Assembly: GCF_002904335.1 (NCBI RefSeq)
Contig: NZ_PPHF01000181.1
Location: 62,001 to 126,000 of the forward strand
DNA from: Amycolatopsis sp. CA-126428
GTDB taxonomy: Bacteria > Actinomycetota > Actinomycetes > Mycobacteriales > Pseudonocardiaceae
Direction: 5' to 3'
DNA: 64,000 nt
The notes below the pieces were generated by a model, which had not been told where the DNA came from, did no database searches, and saw only the letters and a list, made by a program, of their open reading frames with translations. The translations under genes were made by a program, and so were the position numbers. Position 1 is the first letter of the stretch. Each line of letters begins with the position of its first letter. Shown piece by piece: positions 39,169 through 46,427 of the stretch.

Positions 39169-40106
39169 CGGGCCGAAAGAACAAGGAAACACAGCAGGGA
39201 GACGTCACCATCTTCACCTTCGTCACCGCCAATCTTCTCAATTTCGACGGCAAGGATCCTCGGGAAGCTGCCCGGTACGGCCAGCTCACGACGTTGCTGC
39301 GCAGGCAAAAGCCGGACTTCCTTGCAGTGCAAGAGCTAGTCTCATCAGGCCGAGACAAGAACATCGAAGGCCCCGCGACGAGACGTAACGAGGCATCGCG
39401 TGCGTTGCTCAGTCTCGCCACCGCTCTTGGAATGTTGTGTGACACGAGCTTCGTTCCTGCCGTGGCGATCAGCCCCACCCGACATCACACGGGTCTCCTG
39501 TGGCGCCCGGGGATCGACGTGGTCCCGAACAGCTTGATGCGGTACGACAGCCATATCTACGGCAACTCACACGGCTTGGTAGCCGCAGTTTTTACCGTGG
39601 ACGGCAGGAAAGTGCGCGTCGGGTCGGCGCACCTGAGCCATTGTGATCCCGGCATGTCCGGCGGCTGGAAGGATGCCGGGCTCGTCATGCGAGCGTTCAA
39701 CCGCAATGACGGCATCCCGGGTATCGTCGGCGGCGACTGGCAGGGAATCGGCGCCGACGCGACCTACGATCCGGACCCGTACGCGGGAAAGGAGTGGGAC
39801 CAATCCCATTCTTACCACTACGACCGTGATGGCAATGTTGATCGTGACGCGGCCATTCGTCTTGAGCACCACGGGCGGTTCCGTGACTGCGCCCGGCTCC
39901 TCGAAGCGAAGTGGCAGGCAACTACCGGACATCACGAGACCGACACCAACGAGCCTCGCCGGATCGATCGCGTCTACGTCACGCACGACGTCCCAGCCGA
40001 CGCGGTCACCAATTATCGAGTCGTTGACCCATCCGAAGTGGGCCAGTGTACGGACCACTGTCCGGTCGTCGTCGACTTCGACGAGAGCAGGCTTCGGGAA
40101 TGCTGA
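39165..40106 (+). CDS. Endonuclease/exonuclease/phosphatase-fold protein 2
   Basis: A 313-residue second EEP protein. Motifs: FVTANLLNFDG (Asn), FLAVQELV (Glu), VRVGSAHLSH (His), IVGGDWQGIG, RRIDRVYVTH and CTDHCPVVVDF (Asp-His). In the GDxN box the usual Asn is Gln (GGDWQ), which may alter activity. It is more like soluble metal-dependent endonucleases or phosphodiesterases than like EEP1, and the two are diverged. It begins at GTG 39165 with a 4-bp overlap; no ribosome site is seen, so it depends on coupling. Confidence 0.75.
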   Translation: MTGRKNKETQQGDVTIFTFVTANLLNFDGKDPREAARYGQLTTLLRRQKPDFLAVQELVSSGRDKNIEGPATRRNEASRALLSLATALGMLCDTSFVPAVAISPTRHHTGLLWRPGIDVVPNSLMRYDSHIYGNSHGLVAAVFTVDGRKVRVGSAHLSHCDPGMSGGWKDAGLVMRAFNRNDGIPGIVGGDWQGIGADATYDPDPYAGKEWDQSHSYHYDRDGNVDRDAAIRLEHHGRFRDCARLLEAKWQATTGHHETDTNEPRRIDRVYVTHDVPADAVTNYRVVDPSEVGQCTDHCPVVVDFDESRLREC

Positions 40107-40399
40107 ACGTAAGACTCTATGAAGCCGAGAAGAATGGTGACCTTGGAAGGTATCTCACGAAGCTCCGCCTGCCAGCCGTGCCGTCTTACGGTGACGAAAT
40201 CTTGAGAGGCGACCCAGCAGACCGTTTCGTAGTCCGCGGTCCAGCCTTCTATTATCACAGAAAGAACAATATCGAACTAGCGGTCGAAATCTTAGCCTTA
40301 AATAACTGTGAACGGCGACGACGAGGATCAGCCCGGATATTTACCCTGTGGTGGGCCGGGTACGAGGTGGCGAGGCAGGTCGTTACCAGGGCGTCGTGA
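40100..40399 (+). CDS. Hypothetical protein after EEP2
   Basis: A 99-residue protein with mixed alpha/beta pattern (LRLPAVPSYGDEILRGDPAD, then RFVVRGPAFYYHRKNNIELA) and a basic stretch (CERRRRGSARIF). Its DNA is A/T-richer than the neighbours, suggesting recent acquisition. It overlaps EEP2 by 7 bp and the next gene by 4 bp. Not recognised. Confidence 0.55.
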   Translation: MLNVRLYEAEKNGDLGRYLTKLRLPAVPSYGDEILRGDPADRFVVRGPAFYYHRKNNIELAVEILALNNCERRRRGSARIFTLWWAGYEVARQVVTRAS

Positions 40400-40656
40400 C
40401 ACCGGAAGAGATCGGGTCGACGCTCGACACGTACGTCAATAAGGTCTGCCTCGAAGGCGACGACCGGCTTACGGAGTTCGAGATCCTGTTCGACGAGATG
40501 ACAGCCATGGTCGGGGTCGCGACCACCGGCATGGGCTCGCAAGAGGTGACGGCCTTCTACAACGTCGTCGGTCAGATGCACGAGACGCTGAAAGGTCTAC
40601 TTGGGCTGCTCAACGCGCTGGGTTCGGCCAAAGACGCAGTAAAAGGTGCGCTGTAG
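40396..40656 (+). CDS. Small helical protein, last gene of the rightward arm
   Basis: An 86-residue all-helical protein (DTYVNKVCLEGDDRLTEFEI; VVGQMHETLKGLLGLLNALG) with an amphipathic C-terminus. GTG start overlaps the previous stop. It ends 29 bp before the bidirectional terminator. Not recognised. Confidence 0.55.
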   Translation: MTPEEIGSTLDTYVNKVCLEGDDRLTEFEILFDEMTAMVGVATTGMGSQEVTAFYNVVGQMHETLKGLLGLLNALGSAKDAVKGAL

Positions 40657-40685
40657 CGGCGCTCGGCCCTTCGACGACGAAAAGC

Positions 40686-40714
40686 CCCGGCCCCGCCAAA
40701 GGCGGAGCCGGGGA
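40686..40714. terminator. Bidirectional terminator between converging arms
   Basis: The stem CCCCGGC/GCCGGGG continues after one A-C mismatch into CCGCC/GGCGG, with a 4-base loop. It is flanked by AAAA on the left and a TTTT run shortly on the right, so it can stop transcription from both the early (plus) and late (minus) arms. Confidence 0.75.
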
Positions 40715-40752
40715 ATAGGTTTTCGCGACACGGTCACGCGCCGAGGCTAGAT

Positions 40753-41067
40753 TTAGCTGGGCGAATCGTCGATTGGGTGCACGCCGTCGCTGGGTGCCAA
40801 CCGGTCTCCGTTGTCGTTGCGCGGGTCGCTGACGGGGGTCACGAGTGGCTCGGCGTTGGCCAGCACGTGTAGCTGTGACAGGACGGCTGTGACGGCGGTC
40901 AGCAGTGTGGCGAGCGCGGCGACCAGGTTGCCAGCCACAGTAGCCTGCTGGGCGTTGAGCACGCCGAAGGACACGGCGGCGGTGATGAGCGTGCCTGCCA
41001 GCGTGCGCCACGCGCCGGTGCGGATCGCCTCGAGGATGGGACGCGGGCGTCCGGTGCTGGTCGTCAT
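40753..41067 (-). CDS. Holin-like membrane protein
   Basis: A 104-residue protein with two close hydrophobic helices (LAGTLITAAVSFGVLNA and VAALATLLTAVTAVLSQLHV), a basic N-terminus and an acidic hydrophilic tail, typical of actinophage holins. It is encoded directly after the endolysin (ATGA overlap) at the end of the late operon. It would form the lesion that lets the GH25 enzyme reach the wall. Confidence 0.7.
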   Translation of the reverse strand: MTTSTGRPRPILEAIRTGAWRTLAGTLITAAVSFGVLNAQQATVAGNLVAALATLLTAVTAVLSQLHVLANAEPLVTPVSDPRNDNGDRLAPSDGVHPIDDSPS

Positions 41068-42041
41068 CAGCTCTTCTTCGCCTTCGTCTCCACGCACAGG
41101 CTGTACGGGAACTCGCTCTTCACGAACGCCGTGAACTGGTCGACGCCGCCGGGTGCCTCGATGTACGGGCGGGCCGCGTCGGCGGCGACACTCGTCCAGG
41201 TCTTGTCGATCGGATACCCGGGCTTCGCTCCGCTGGAGATTGCCATCAGCCGGACCGACTCGGCCGGGCCGATGGCGCACTTGAAGGAAAGCCAGGCGCG
41301 TTCGACGACCGTGCTGACCGAGCCGACCGGCACGGTGAACACGTGGCAGCGTTCGAGGAGCTTGCCGCCGGAGTCGCGGCCGGTCCCCTGGTAGTCGTGC
41401 GGAATGGCGGGCATGGCGTCCTCCTCGGGCTCGTCTCCGCTGTCTGCACCGGTCAGGAGCAGAGCGGAGAGGTTGTCGGTGTGGTCGAGGTCGACGGACC
41501 CGGACACCCCGGGGACACGGCCTCGGCTGGTGTACTGGTGCAGGTCGACGAGTCCGCTGTAGCTGGTGATCGTGTGCCGGGCGCCGTCGTTGGGGCCGTA
41601 GGCGGCGCACCAGGTGCGGTCCCAGGCGTAGGGCCAGGTGTCCGGGCGGAGGCTGGCCAGCCAGGACGCCGAGGCGTACAGGACGACGAGCGGGTACGCC
41701 TGGTGGACGGTCTCCAGGAAGGTCCGCGCGAACGCGGGCCGCGCGGCGTACGGGATGCCGGCGGTCTCCAGGTCGAGCGCGGGCGCGAGCTGCCCGCCCA
41801 GGCGCCGGTACTGGCCGAGGAACGCGCGGGCCTGCGCGGCGGGGGCGCCGGGCTGGGCGAAGTGGTACCCGCCGTACGGGATGCCGCTGGCGCGGCATCC
41901 GGCGACGTAGTCGTCCGCGGGGACCTGGGCGGGGCCGAGGCCGTCGCTGTACTTGATGTAGGCGGCATCGACGGCGCCGCGCAGCGCCGTCCAGTTGGTG
42001 ACGGGGTTGTACTTCTTGTAGAGATCGATGATCAGGGCCAT
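41067..42041 (-). CDS. GH25 endolysin (phage lysozyme)
   Basis: A 324-residue endolysin. Residues 1-190 are the GH25 muramidase barrel: ALIIDLYKKYN carries the first catalytic Asp, GYHFAQPG and PALDLETAG the conserved strand ends with the Glu, and VDLHQYTSRG the late motif. The C-terminal 115 residues, beginning MPAIPHDYQGTGRD, are an unassigned domain likely to bind the cell wall. The GAGGTGATC ribosome site fixes ATG 42041. It cleaves MurNAc-GlcNAc bonds for lysis, with the holin-like product of the next gene. Confidence 0.88.
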   Translation of the reverse strand: MALIIDLYKKYNPVTNWTALRGAVDAAYIKYSDGLGPAQVPADDYVAGCRASGIPYGGYHFAQPGAPAAQARAFLGQYRRLGGQLAPALDLETAGIPYAARPAFARTFLETVHQAYPLVVLYASASWLASLRPDTWPYAWDRTWCAAYGPNDGARHTITSYSGLVDLHQYTSRGRVPGVSGSVDLDHTDNLSALLLTGADSGDEPEEDAMPAIPHDYQGTGRDSGGKLLERCHVFTVPVGSVSTVVERAWLSFKCAIGPAESVRLMAISSGAKPGYPIDKTWTSVAADAARPYIEAPGGVDQFTAFVKSEFPYSLCVETKAKKS

Positions 42042-42064
42042 CGGATCACCTCGGGTTCCTGGTG

Positions 42065-42943
42065 CTATCCGGTCGGCGTGGGCGGGACGTCGGGTTCGTT
42101 CGACGTCGGCGGCGGCTCGGTGGTGGGTGGGGTGGTCGGCGGCGGGGTGGTGGCGACGGCGCACAGCCAGGTGTCGGCGGTGCCGCCGTCGGCGAGCTGG
42201 AGGCGCAGTTGCGTGAGCTGGCCGCCGCGTGGGCACAGCGCGTCGGGGTGCTCGGCGAGGTAGGCGGCGAACGCGGCTTCGATCTGGTCCTGTGTGGGCG
42301 GTGGCCCTGGTGGACCGCCGGGTCCGGGTGGGCCGGTCTGGCCGGTCTGGCCGTCTTGCCCGGGGGTTCCTGGGGCGCCAGAGGAACCGGGCGGTCCGGC
42401 GGGCACGGGGTTGACGGCCAGGTACGCGGCGAGCGCGGCGGCGAGCTGCTGCTGCGTGGGGGCCGGCGGGATGACCGGGTTGGCGGCGAGGTACTGCGCG
42501 ACGGCCGCGCCCAGCTCGGCGGCGGTCGGTGTTCTCCCGGCGGGCAGGTTGGCCAGGACGCGGGCGGTGGCGGCGGCCACGAGGACGTCGGTGTCGGATC
42601 CGGTGCCCGGCTGCGGGATCGGGATGGGGGCCTGTCCACGCTGGACGAGTTCGGCGTTGGCCTGCTCGCCCTGGGCCTTGGACTGTTCGGCCTGCTGCCG
42701 CAGCGCGGCCACGGCTGCGTCGGTGGAGGCGGCGCGCCCGTAGAGGTTGAGCACCCCGACCCCGGTAGCGAGGCCGACCAGCAGGGACACCGCGACGCTG
42801 GCGAATACAGCCCACTTCCACGCCCGCCGGACTTCGTCCCGCGCGGCCTGGCGGGCTTGGCGGGGAGCTTCTTCGACCGCTTCGTGCACGCCGCGCCGGA
42901 GCTCATCCATGCCCGGTGCCGGGTCGGGCTCGCTGATGTTCAT
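42065..42943 (-). CDS. Membrane protein with collagen-like Gly-X-Y stretch
   Basis: A 292-residue protein: a charged N-terminal helix, one membrane helix (WAVFASVAVSLLVGLATGVG), a coiled region, Ala/Pro-rich repeats with the recurring Y-L-A-x-N-P-V motif, a 35-residue collagen-like run of Gly-X-Y triplets (GAPGTPGQDGQTGQTGPPGP), two Cys (ALCPRG, WLCAVA) and a Pro/Thr-rich tail. The layout suits a trimeric, cell-surface or virion fibre. Its place just before the endolysin is unusual for a fibre. ATG 42943 overlaps the preceding stop. Confidence 0.65.
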   Translation of the reverse strand: MNISEPDPAPGMDELRRGVHEAVEEAPRQARQAARDEVRRAWKWAVFASVAVSLLVGLATGVGVLNLYGRAASTDAAVAALRQQAEQSKAQGEQANAELVQRGQAPIPIPQPGTGSDTDVLVAAATARVLANLPAGRTPTAAELGAAVAQYLAANPVIPPAPTQQQLAAALAAYLAVNPVPAGPPGSSGAPGTPGQDGQTGQTGPPGPGGPPGPPPTQDQIEAAFAAYLAEHPDALCPRGGQLTQLRLQLADGGTADTWLCAVATTPPPTTPPTTEPPPTSNEPDVPPTPTG

Positions 42944-43269
42944 TCCCCGCGCCACCCCCGCCGTCTCAGCTCGGTCTCGCGGGCGGCCAGCAGCTCATGC
43001 AGGCGGGTGGTTTCGCGTTCGGCCTCGTCGCGTTGGCGGCGCAGGTCGCGCATGGACTCTTCGATCATGTCCAGCGCCTTGTCCGTCTGGCGTCCCGGCG
43101 ATGGCACGGCGGTGCTCGCCGTTGTGGAGCTGGCGCGTTGCTTGATCTTCTCCACCGCCGCCGGCATGACCGCGGTGACGGCGGTGACCAGGGCGGCGAA
43201 CACCGCGAGCGCGACGGCCAGCCAGGACGGGCCGACCGGTGGTGCCGCGTCGGCGGCCAGCTGCACCAC
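42940..43269 (-). CDS. Membrane-anchored coiled-coil protein
   Basis: A 109-residue protein with one N-terminal membrane helix (WLAVALAVFAALVTAVTAVM) and a long charged coiled coil (LDMIEESMRDLRRQRDEAER and onward). Starts at GTG 43269 behind GGGAGGGGGCGG. Its position at the lysis end of the late operon suggests a holin partner or spanin-like role, but the family is not recognised. Confidence 0.6.
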   Translation of the reverse strand: MVQLAADAAPPVGPSWLAVALAVFAALVTAVTAVMPAAVEKIKQRASSTTASTAVPSPGRQTDKALDMIEESMRDLRRQRDEAERETTRLHELLAARETELRRRGWRGE

Positions 43270-43309
43270 GAGCCGCCCCCTCCCGTGTCGGCGGGCGCGG
43301 CCTGCGCGG

Positions 43310-43624
43310 CTACGACGGGAGCGGCGGGGCTCCGGCGATGGTGTCCCAGACGGAGTTCACGGTGTACTGGATGTCGCCGTCGTCGGAGGCCATCGTGATG
43401 ACGGGGTTGGTGGCCACGGCCCAGGCGAAGCGGGTTCCGTAGTTGCTCGGGTCGGCGAACACGTTGGTCGCCAGGCCGCGCCGCAGCTGCGTCCGCGCGG
43501 GATTGTTCGGGTCCTGGGGTTCGCTGCCGACGTCCTTGGCCGCGGTGGACACCGCGGCCTGCACGCGCCGGATGAACGGCGGGAAGCTGGCGAGTTCGGC
43601 GCTTTCGGCGAGAGTCGGTGCCAT
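43310..43624 (-). CDS. Small virion-region protein
   Basis: A 104-residue protein (PTLAESAELASFPPFIRRVQ at the N-terminus, ITMASDDGDIQYTVNSVWDT near the end). The position between tail genes and lysis genes is typical of a small structural or tail-tip accessory protein; no family is recognised. ATG 43624 has AGAAAGAGA upstream. The much longer open frame upstream is antisense to nothing but overlaps the tail gene and is rejected. Confidence 0.6.
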   Translation of the reverse strand: MAPTLAESAELASFPPFIRRVQAAVSTAAKDVGSEPQDPNNPARTQLRRGLATNVFADPSNYGTRFAWAVATNPVITMASDDGDIQYTVNSVWDTIAGAPPLPS

Positions 43625-43638
43625 CGCTTCTCTTTCTG

Positions 43639-43863
43639 TCAGGCGGATTTTCCGAGCACCAGCCATGCCCCGGGCACGGTGGCGTCGATGTGGACGATGT
43701 CCCCGGTGGTTGGGGTGTAGCTGGCCAGGCGCGGCAGGGTCAGGGAGCCACCTTGGACGGTGACGATCACCTGGGAGCCGGAGACGCCGGTGACGGTGCC
43801 GGTCTTGCGTCGGGCGGCAAGCGCCTGGTCCACGACCCTCGCGACGGCGTCGGCGATGCGCAT
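43639..43863 (-). CDS. Small beta-rich tail-associated protein
   Basis: A 74-residue protein with a helix (DAVARVVDQALAARR) and an OB-like beta part (GTVTGVSGSQVIVTVQGGSL ... GDIVHIDATV). It looks like a small baseplate or tail-tip spike component with a barrel fold. It starts 18 bp after the larger minor tail gene with a GGAGG site. Confidence 0.6.
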   Translation of the reverse strand: MRIADAVARVVDQALAARRKTGTVTGVSGSQVIVTVQGGSLTLPRLASYTPTTGDIVHIDATVPGAWLVLGKSA

Positions 43864-43881
43864 CGAGTCCTCCCTGCTGGG

Positions 43882-44979
43882 TCAGGTTTCGGCCGGCAGG
43901 TCGTCCGAGCGGGTCGTGATGGACTGCGTTCCCTCGGGCGTGAGCGGGATGGACAGCTTGTCGATGACGTGGCGGGTCTCCCCGGCCCGAGAGTCCTGGG
44001 CGGTGATGATGTCGCCGGTGTCGAGGGCTGGGTTGACCAGCGTCTCGATCTCGATCTGTGCGGAGGTTCCGCGTACCCGGGCGAGAAGCGCGTCGGCGGT
44101 GGTCTGGCACTGCGCGACGGTGGTCAGCAGCTCGCTGGTGTAGAAACGGGGCTTCTTGCCGAACGGGCCGCCGTAGTAGGCGGGGCTGGTGGTGTCGGTG
44201 GCTGTGGCGTACACGGCCGGGACGCCGTCGGTGCGCTGTCCGCTGGCGACGATCCGGTTGTAGACCAGCTCGCGCGACAGCGTGTCCTTCGCGGTCAGCA
44301 GGTTCCCGCCGTTGCCGGTGCGGACCGTCCACACCGATGCCTGGTTCAGCGCCGGTTGCGGTCGGATGACCAGGTGGCCGACCGGGTCGAAGAACGCTTC
44401 CGCGCCGAGGAAGTCAGCCAGTTTCTCGACCGCGTCCCAGCGCTCGCGTTCGATGACGATGACCGACGCGACGAGCCCGGAGGAGGTCTGATCGACGACC
44501 TCGACCTGTGTGCCGAGGGTTTCCCGGACCAGGCGCGCGATTTCGCCGACGGCGGTGGCGTTGGCGATGGTCTGGGCGGGGATGTCGAGCCGGTCTTCGG
44601 CGACCCGGGCGGCCGGGTCGACCACCTTGACCGTCAGGTCGCCGGAGCTGGAGACCGGCCGGGTGCGCGTCGCCTCGTCGAGGCTGCCGTACATCAGCGG
44701 CACCCACTCGGTGTTGCCCGAGGTCAGCACGATGCCGTAGTCGATCTGGCAGGTCGAGCCGTAGGGGGCGAGCAGGTCGGCCGGCGATCGTGGCCACCAG
44801 CGCGGGTCCGCCTGAAGGGTGGCGCTGCGGCGGGTCTTGCTGGTGGCGTCGACGTCGACGGAACCGCCGGAGATCGGCAGTTCCAGCACGCCATAGGTGG
44901 GGCTGTACACAGTGGCTCGTGCCTGCATCGAGTGCGACTGCGCGAGCGCGATCCGAGCCCCGGTGGACAGTGGCCACAT
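43882..44979 (-). CDS. Minor tail protein (DUF5047-like)
   Basis: A 365-residue protein. The N-terminus (MWPLSTGARIALAQSHSMQA, then ISGGSVDVDATSKTRRSATL) fits the DUF5047 tail proteins of actinophages, which resemble the tail-hub/Dit-Tal family. Internal PADLLAPYGSTCQIDYGIVL and LTVKVVDPAARVAEDRLD are compatible with a phage hub domain. It lies directly downstream of the other minor tail gene. Confidence 0.72.
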   Translation of the reverse strand: MWPLSTGARIALAQSHSMQARATVYSPTYGVLELPISGGSVDVDATSKTRRSATLQADPRWWPRSPADLLAPYGSTCQIDYGIVLTSGNTEWVPLMYGSLDEATRTRPVSSSGDLTVKVVDPAARVAEDRLDIPAQTIANATAVGEIARLVRETLGTQVEVVDQTSSGLVASVIVIERERWDAVEKLADFLGAEAFFDPVGHLVIRPQPALNQASVWTVRTGNGGNLLTAKDTLSRELVYNRIVASGQRTDGVPAVYATATDTTSPAYYGGPFGKKPRFYTSELLTTVAQCQTTADALLARVRGTSAQIEIETLVNPALDTGDIITAQDSRAGETRHVIDKLSIPLTPEGTQSITTRSDDLPAET

Positions 44980-44991
44980 CGGCGCCCCCGA

Positions 44992-46413
44992 TCATGCGGT
45001 GAGTTCGCTGGGTGGCTGCACCTCGTGGAACGGGGCGGTGAGGATGCGGGTCTGCTGGTAGGCGCGCCGGTTGCCCGGGTCTTCGGTGAGGTCGCCCAGG
45101 GCAAGCCACAGGCCGGTGCCGTAGCCGAATGCGGCCGGGGTGCGCAGGTAGACCGGCTGCAGGTCGGCGAACATCGCCAGCAGCGCGTCCCGTTCGGCGA
45201 AGGACAGCGCGCCGATGGACAGGTCGCCGGTCGCGGCCCGGCGCTGCGCGGAGGACACGATGATCGGGTAGGAGGCGCCGACGGGATAGAAGATGCCGCG
45301 GTTGGCTTCCCGGGTGCGGGTCGGGACCGCGCCCACCTGGACGGTGACCGGGCGGGTTGCGCGGGCGGGGTGGGTCAGCCAGGTTCGGCCCAGGCTCAGC
45401 AGGGTCGCGGACTGGCTGGTCATCGCCCCGCCCATCGGGGCCGGGTTGACCACCTGGTACCGCACGGGCACGTCGAGGGGGCATTCGCCGTCGTCGATGA
45501 CCAGCAGCGGCGCCAGCGTGGATTCCGAGAGCCCGGGTGCGCCGACCCACGTGCCGCCGTAGTCGCTGCCGTCGAAGTAGCTGCCGGACGTCGGCTGGGT
45601 CTCGACAGTGACCCCGTCGAGGGCCATCACCCCGGCCGCCGGCATCCCAACCGCGATCACCTTCATCGTCGGGGTCACCGCACCCGGCGGGGGCACGAGG
45701 GTCACGACCTGCCGGGAGAACTGCGACACCGACATGTTGACCTGGTCAGCGGTCAGCGCCACGACGGCCGGGGCCAGCGGGACGCCTCCGGCGTCGGTCC
45801 AGGTGATCTGGACCGTCACCGACGTGGGCCGGGCGGAGAACCGCAGGTCGAGCCCGACCGTGACCAGCGCGGCCCCGGGGACCGTCGTGGGCACGGTCAG
45901 CCCGACCGGCCCGGCCGCCGCGATGGTGGCCGTCAGGTACGCCCCGCCGCGCGGGGCCGCCGCGCTGGCGACGCGGGCGAGAGCCGGGTTGCCCTCGCCC
46001 GGGACGTAGCCGTTCAGCCCGGTCTCGAGGCCGGGGTTGGTGGCGTAGTTGTACCGGGTCGGGCTCGGCACCCACAGCGGGTTGCCGCCGCGCACCGGCC
46101 ACAGTGTCCCGTCCGGGTGCTGGCGGATCAGCTGCACGACGGTGGCGCTTGGCCACCAGGCAGTGACCCGCATGACGCCGGCCTCGGCCACGGGCAGGAG
46201 CGAAATCCCGCCGCCGGGGTACGGCAGCGGGAAAATGCTCCCCGCCCATGGCCGTGACGCATACGCCAGCGACGGGTTTCCCGCGTACGTCCACTTCGTG
46301 GTGCCGCCGGGGATCGGCGGGGGCAGCTCCTGCTGTCCCGGCAGGGTCGCGGCCTCCGGACCGACCCCGGCCGCGTACGGGGTGCGGCCGTAGGGTTCGC
46401 TGGCCCACGCCAT
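44992..46413 (-). CDS. Minor tail protein / carbohydrate-binding-like
   Basis: A 473-residue tail protein. The middle third (NYATNPGLETGLNGYVPGEG to GSYFDGSDYGGTW) is the jelly-roll carbohydrate-binding type often found in actinophage minor tail proteins; the N- and C-terminal parts (PVYLRTPAAFGYGTGLWLAL) resemble distal-tail components. It probably helps bind the host surface. ATG 46413 was chosen over a long upstream extension that would run through the tape-measure gene. Confidence 0.75.
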   Translation of the reverse strand: MAWASEPYGRTPYAAGVGPEAATLPGQQELPPPIPGGTTKWTYAGNPSLAYASRPWAGSIFPLPYPGGGISLLPVAEAGVMRVTAWWPSATVVQLIRQHPDGTLWPVRGGNPLWVPSPTRYNYATNPGLETGLNGYVPGEGNPALARVASAAAPRGGAYLTATIAAAGPVGLTVPTTVPGAALVTVGLDLRFSARPTSVTVQITWTDAGGVPLAPAVVALTADQVNMSVSQFSRQVVTLVPPPGAVTPTMKVIAVGMPAAGVMALDGVTVETQPTSGSYFDGSDYGGTWVGAPGLSESTLAPLLVIDDGECPLDVPVRYQVVNPAPMGGAMTSQSATLLSLGRTWLTHPARATRPVTVQVGAVPTRTREANRGIFYPVGASYPIIVSSAQRRAATGDLSIGALSFAERDALLAMFADLQPVYLRTPAAFGYGTGLWLALGDLTEDPGNRRAYQQTRILTAPFHEVQPPSELTA

Positions 46414-46427
46414 GCCACCACCGCCTT

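Noticed and set aside
42300..42420. Short repeats that could suggest a CRISPR array
   Set aside because: They are Gly-X-Y codon repeats of the collagen-like gene; no regular spacers. No CRISPR array was seen in the window.
43618..46257. An 879-codon plus-strand frame opposite the tail genes
   Set aside because: Low-complexity Gly/Arg/Asp composition without domains; the tail genes on the minus strand have ribosome sites and order.
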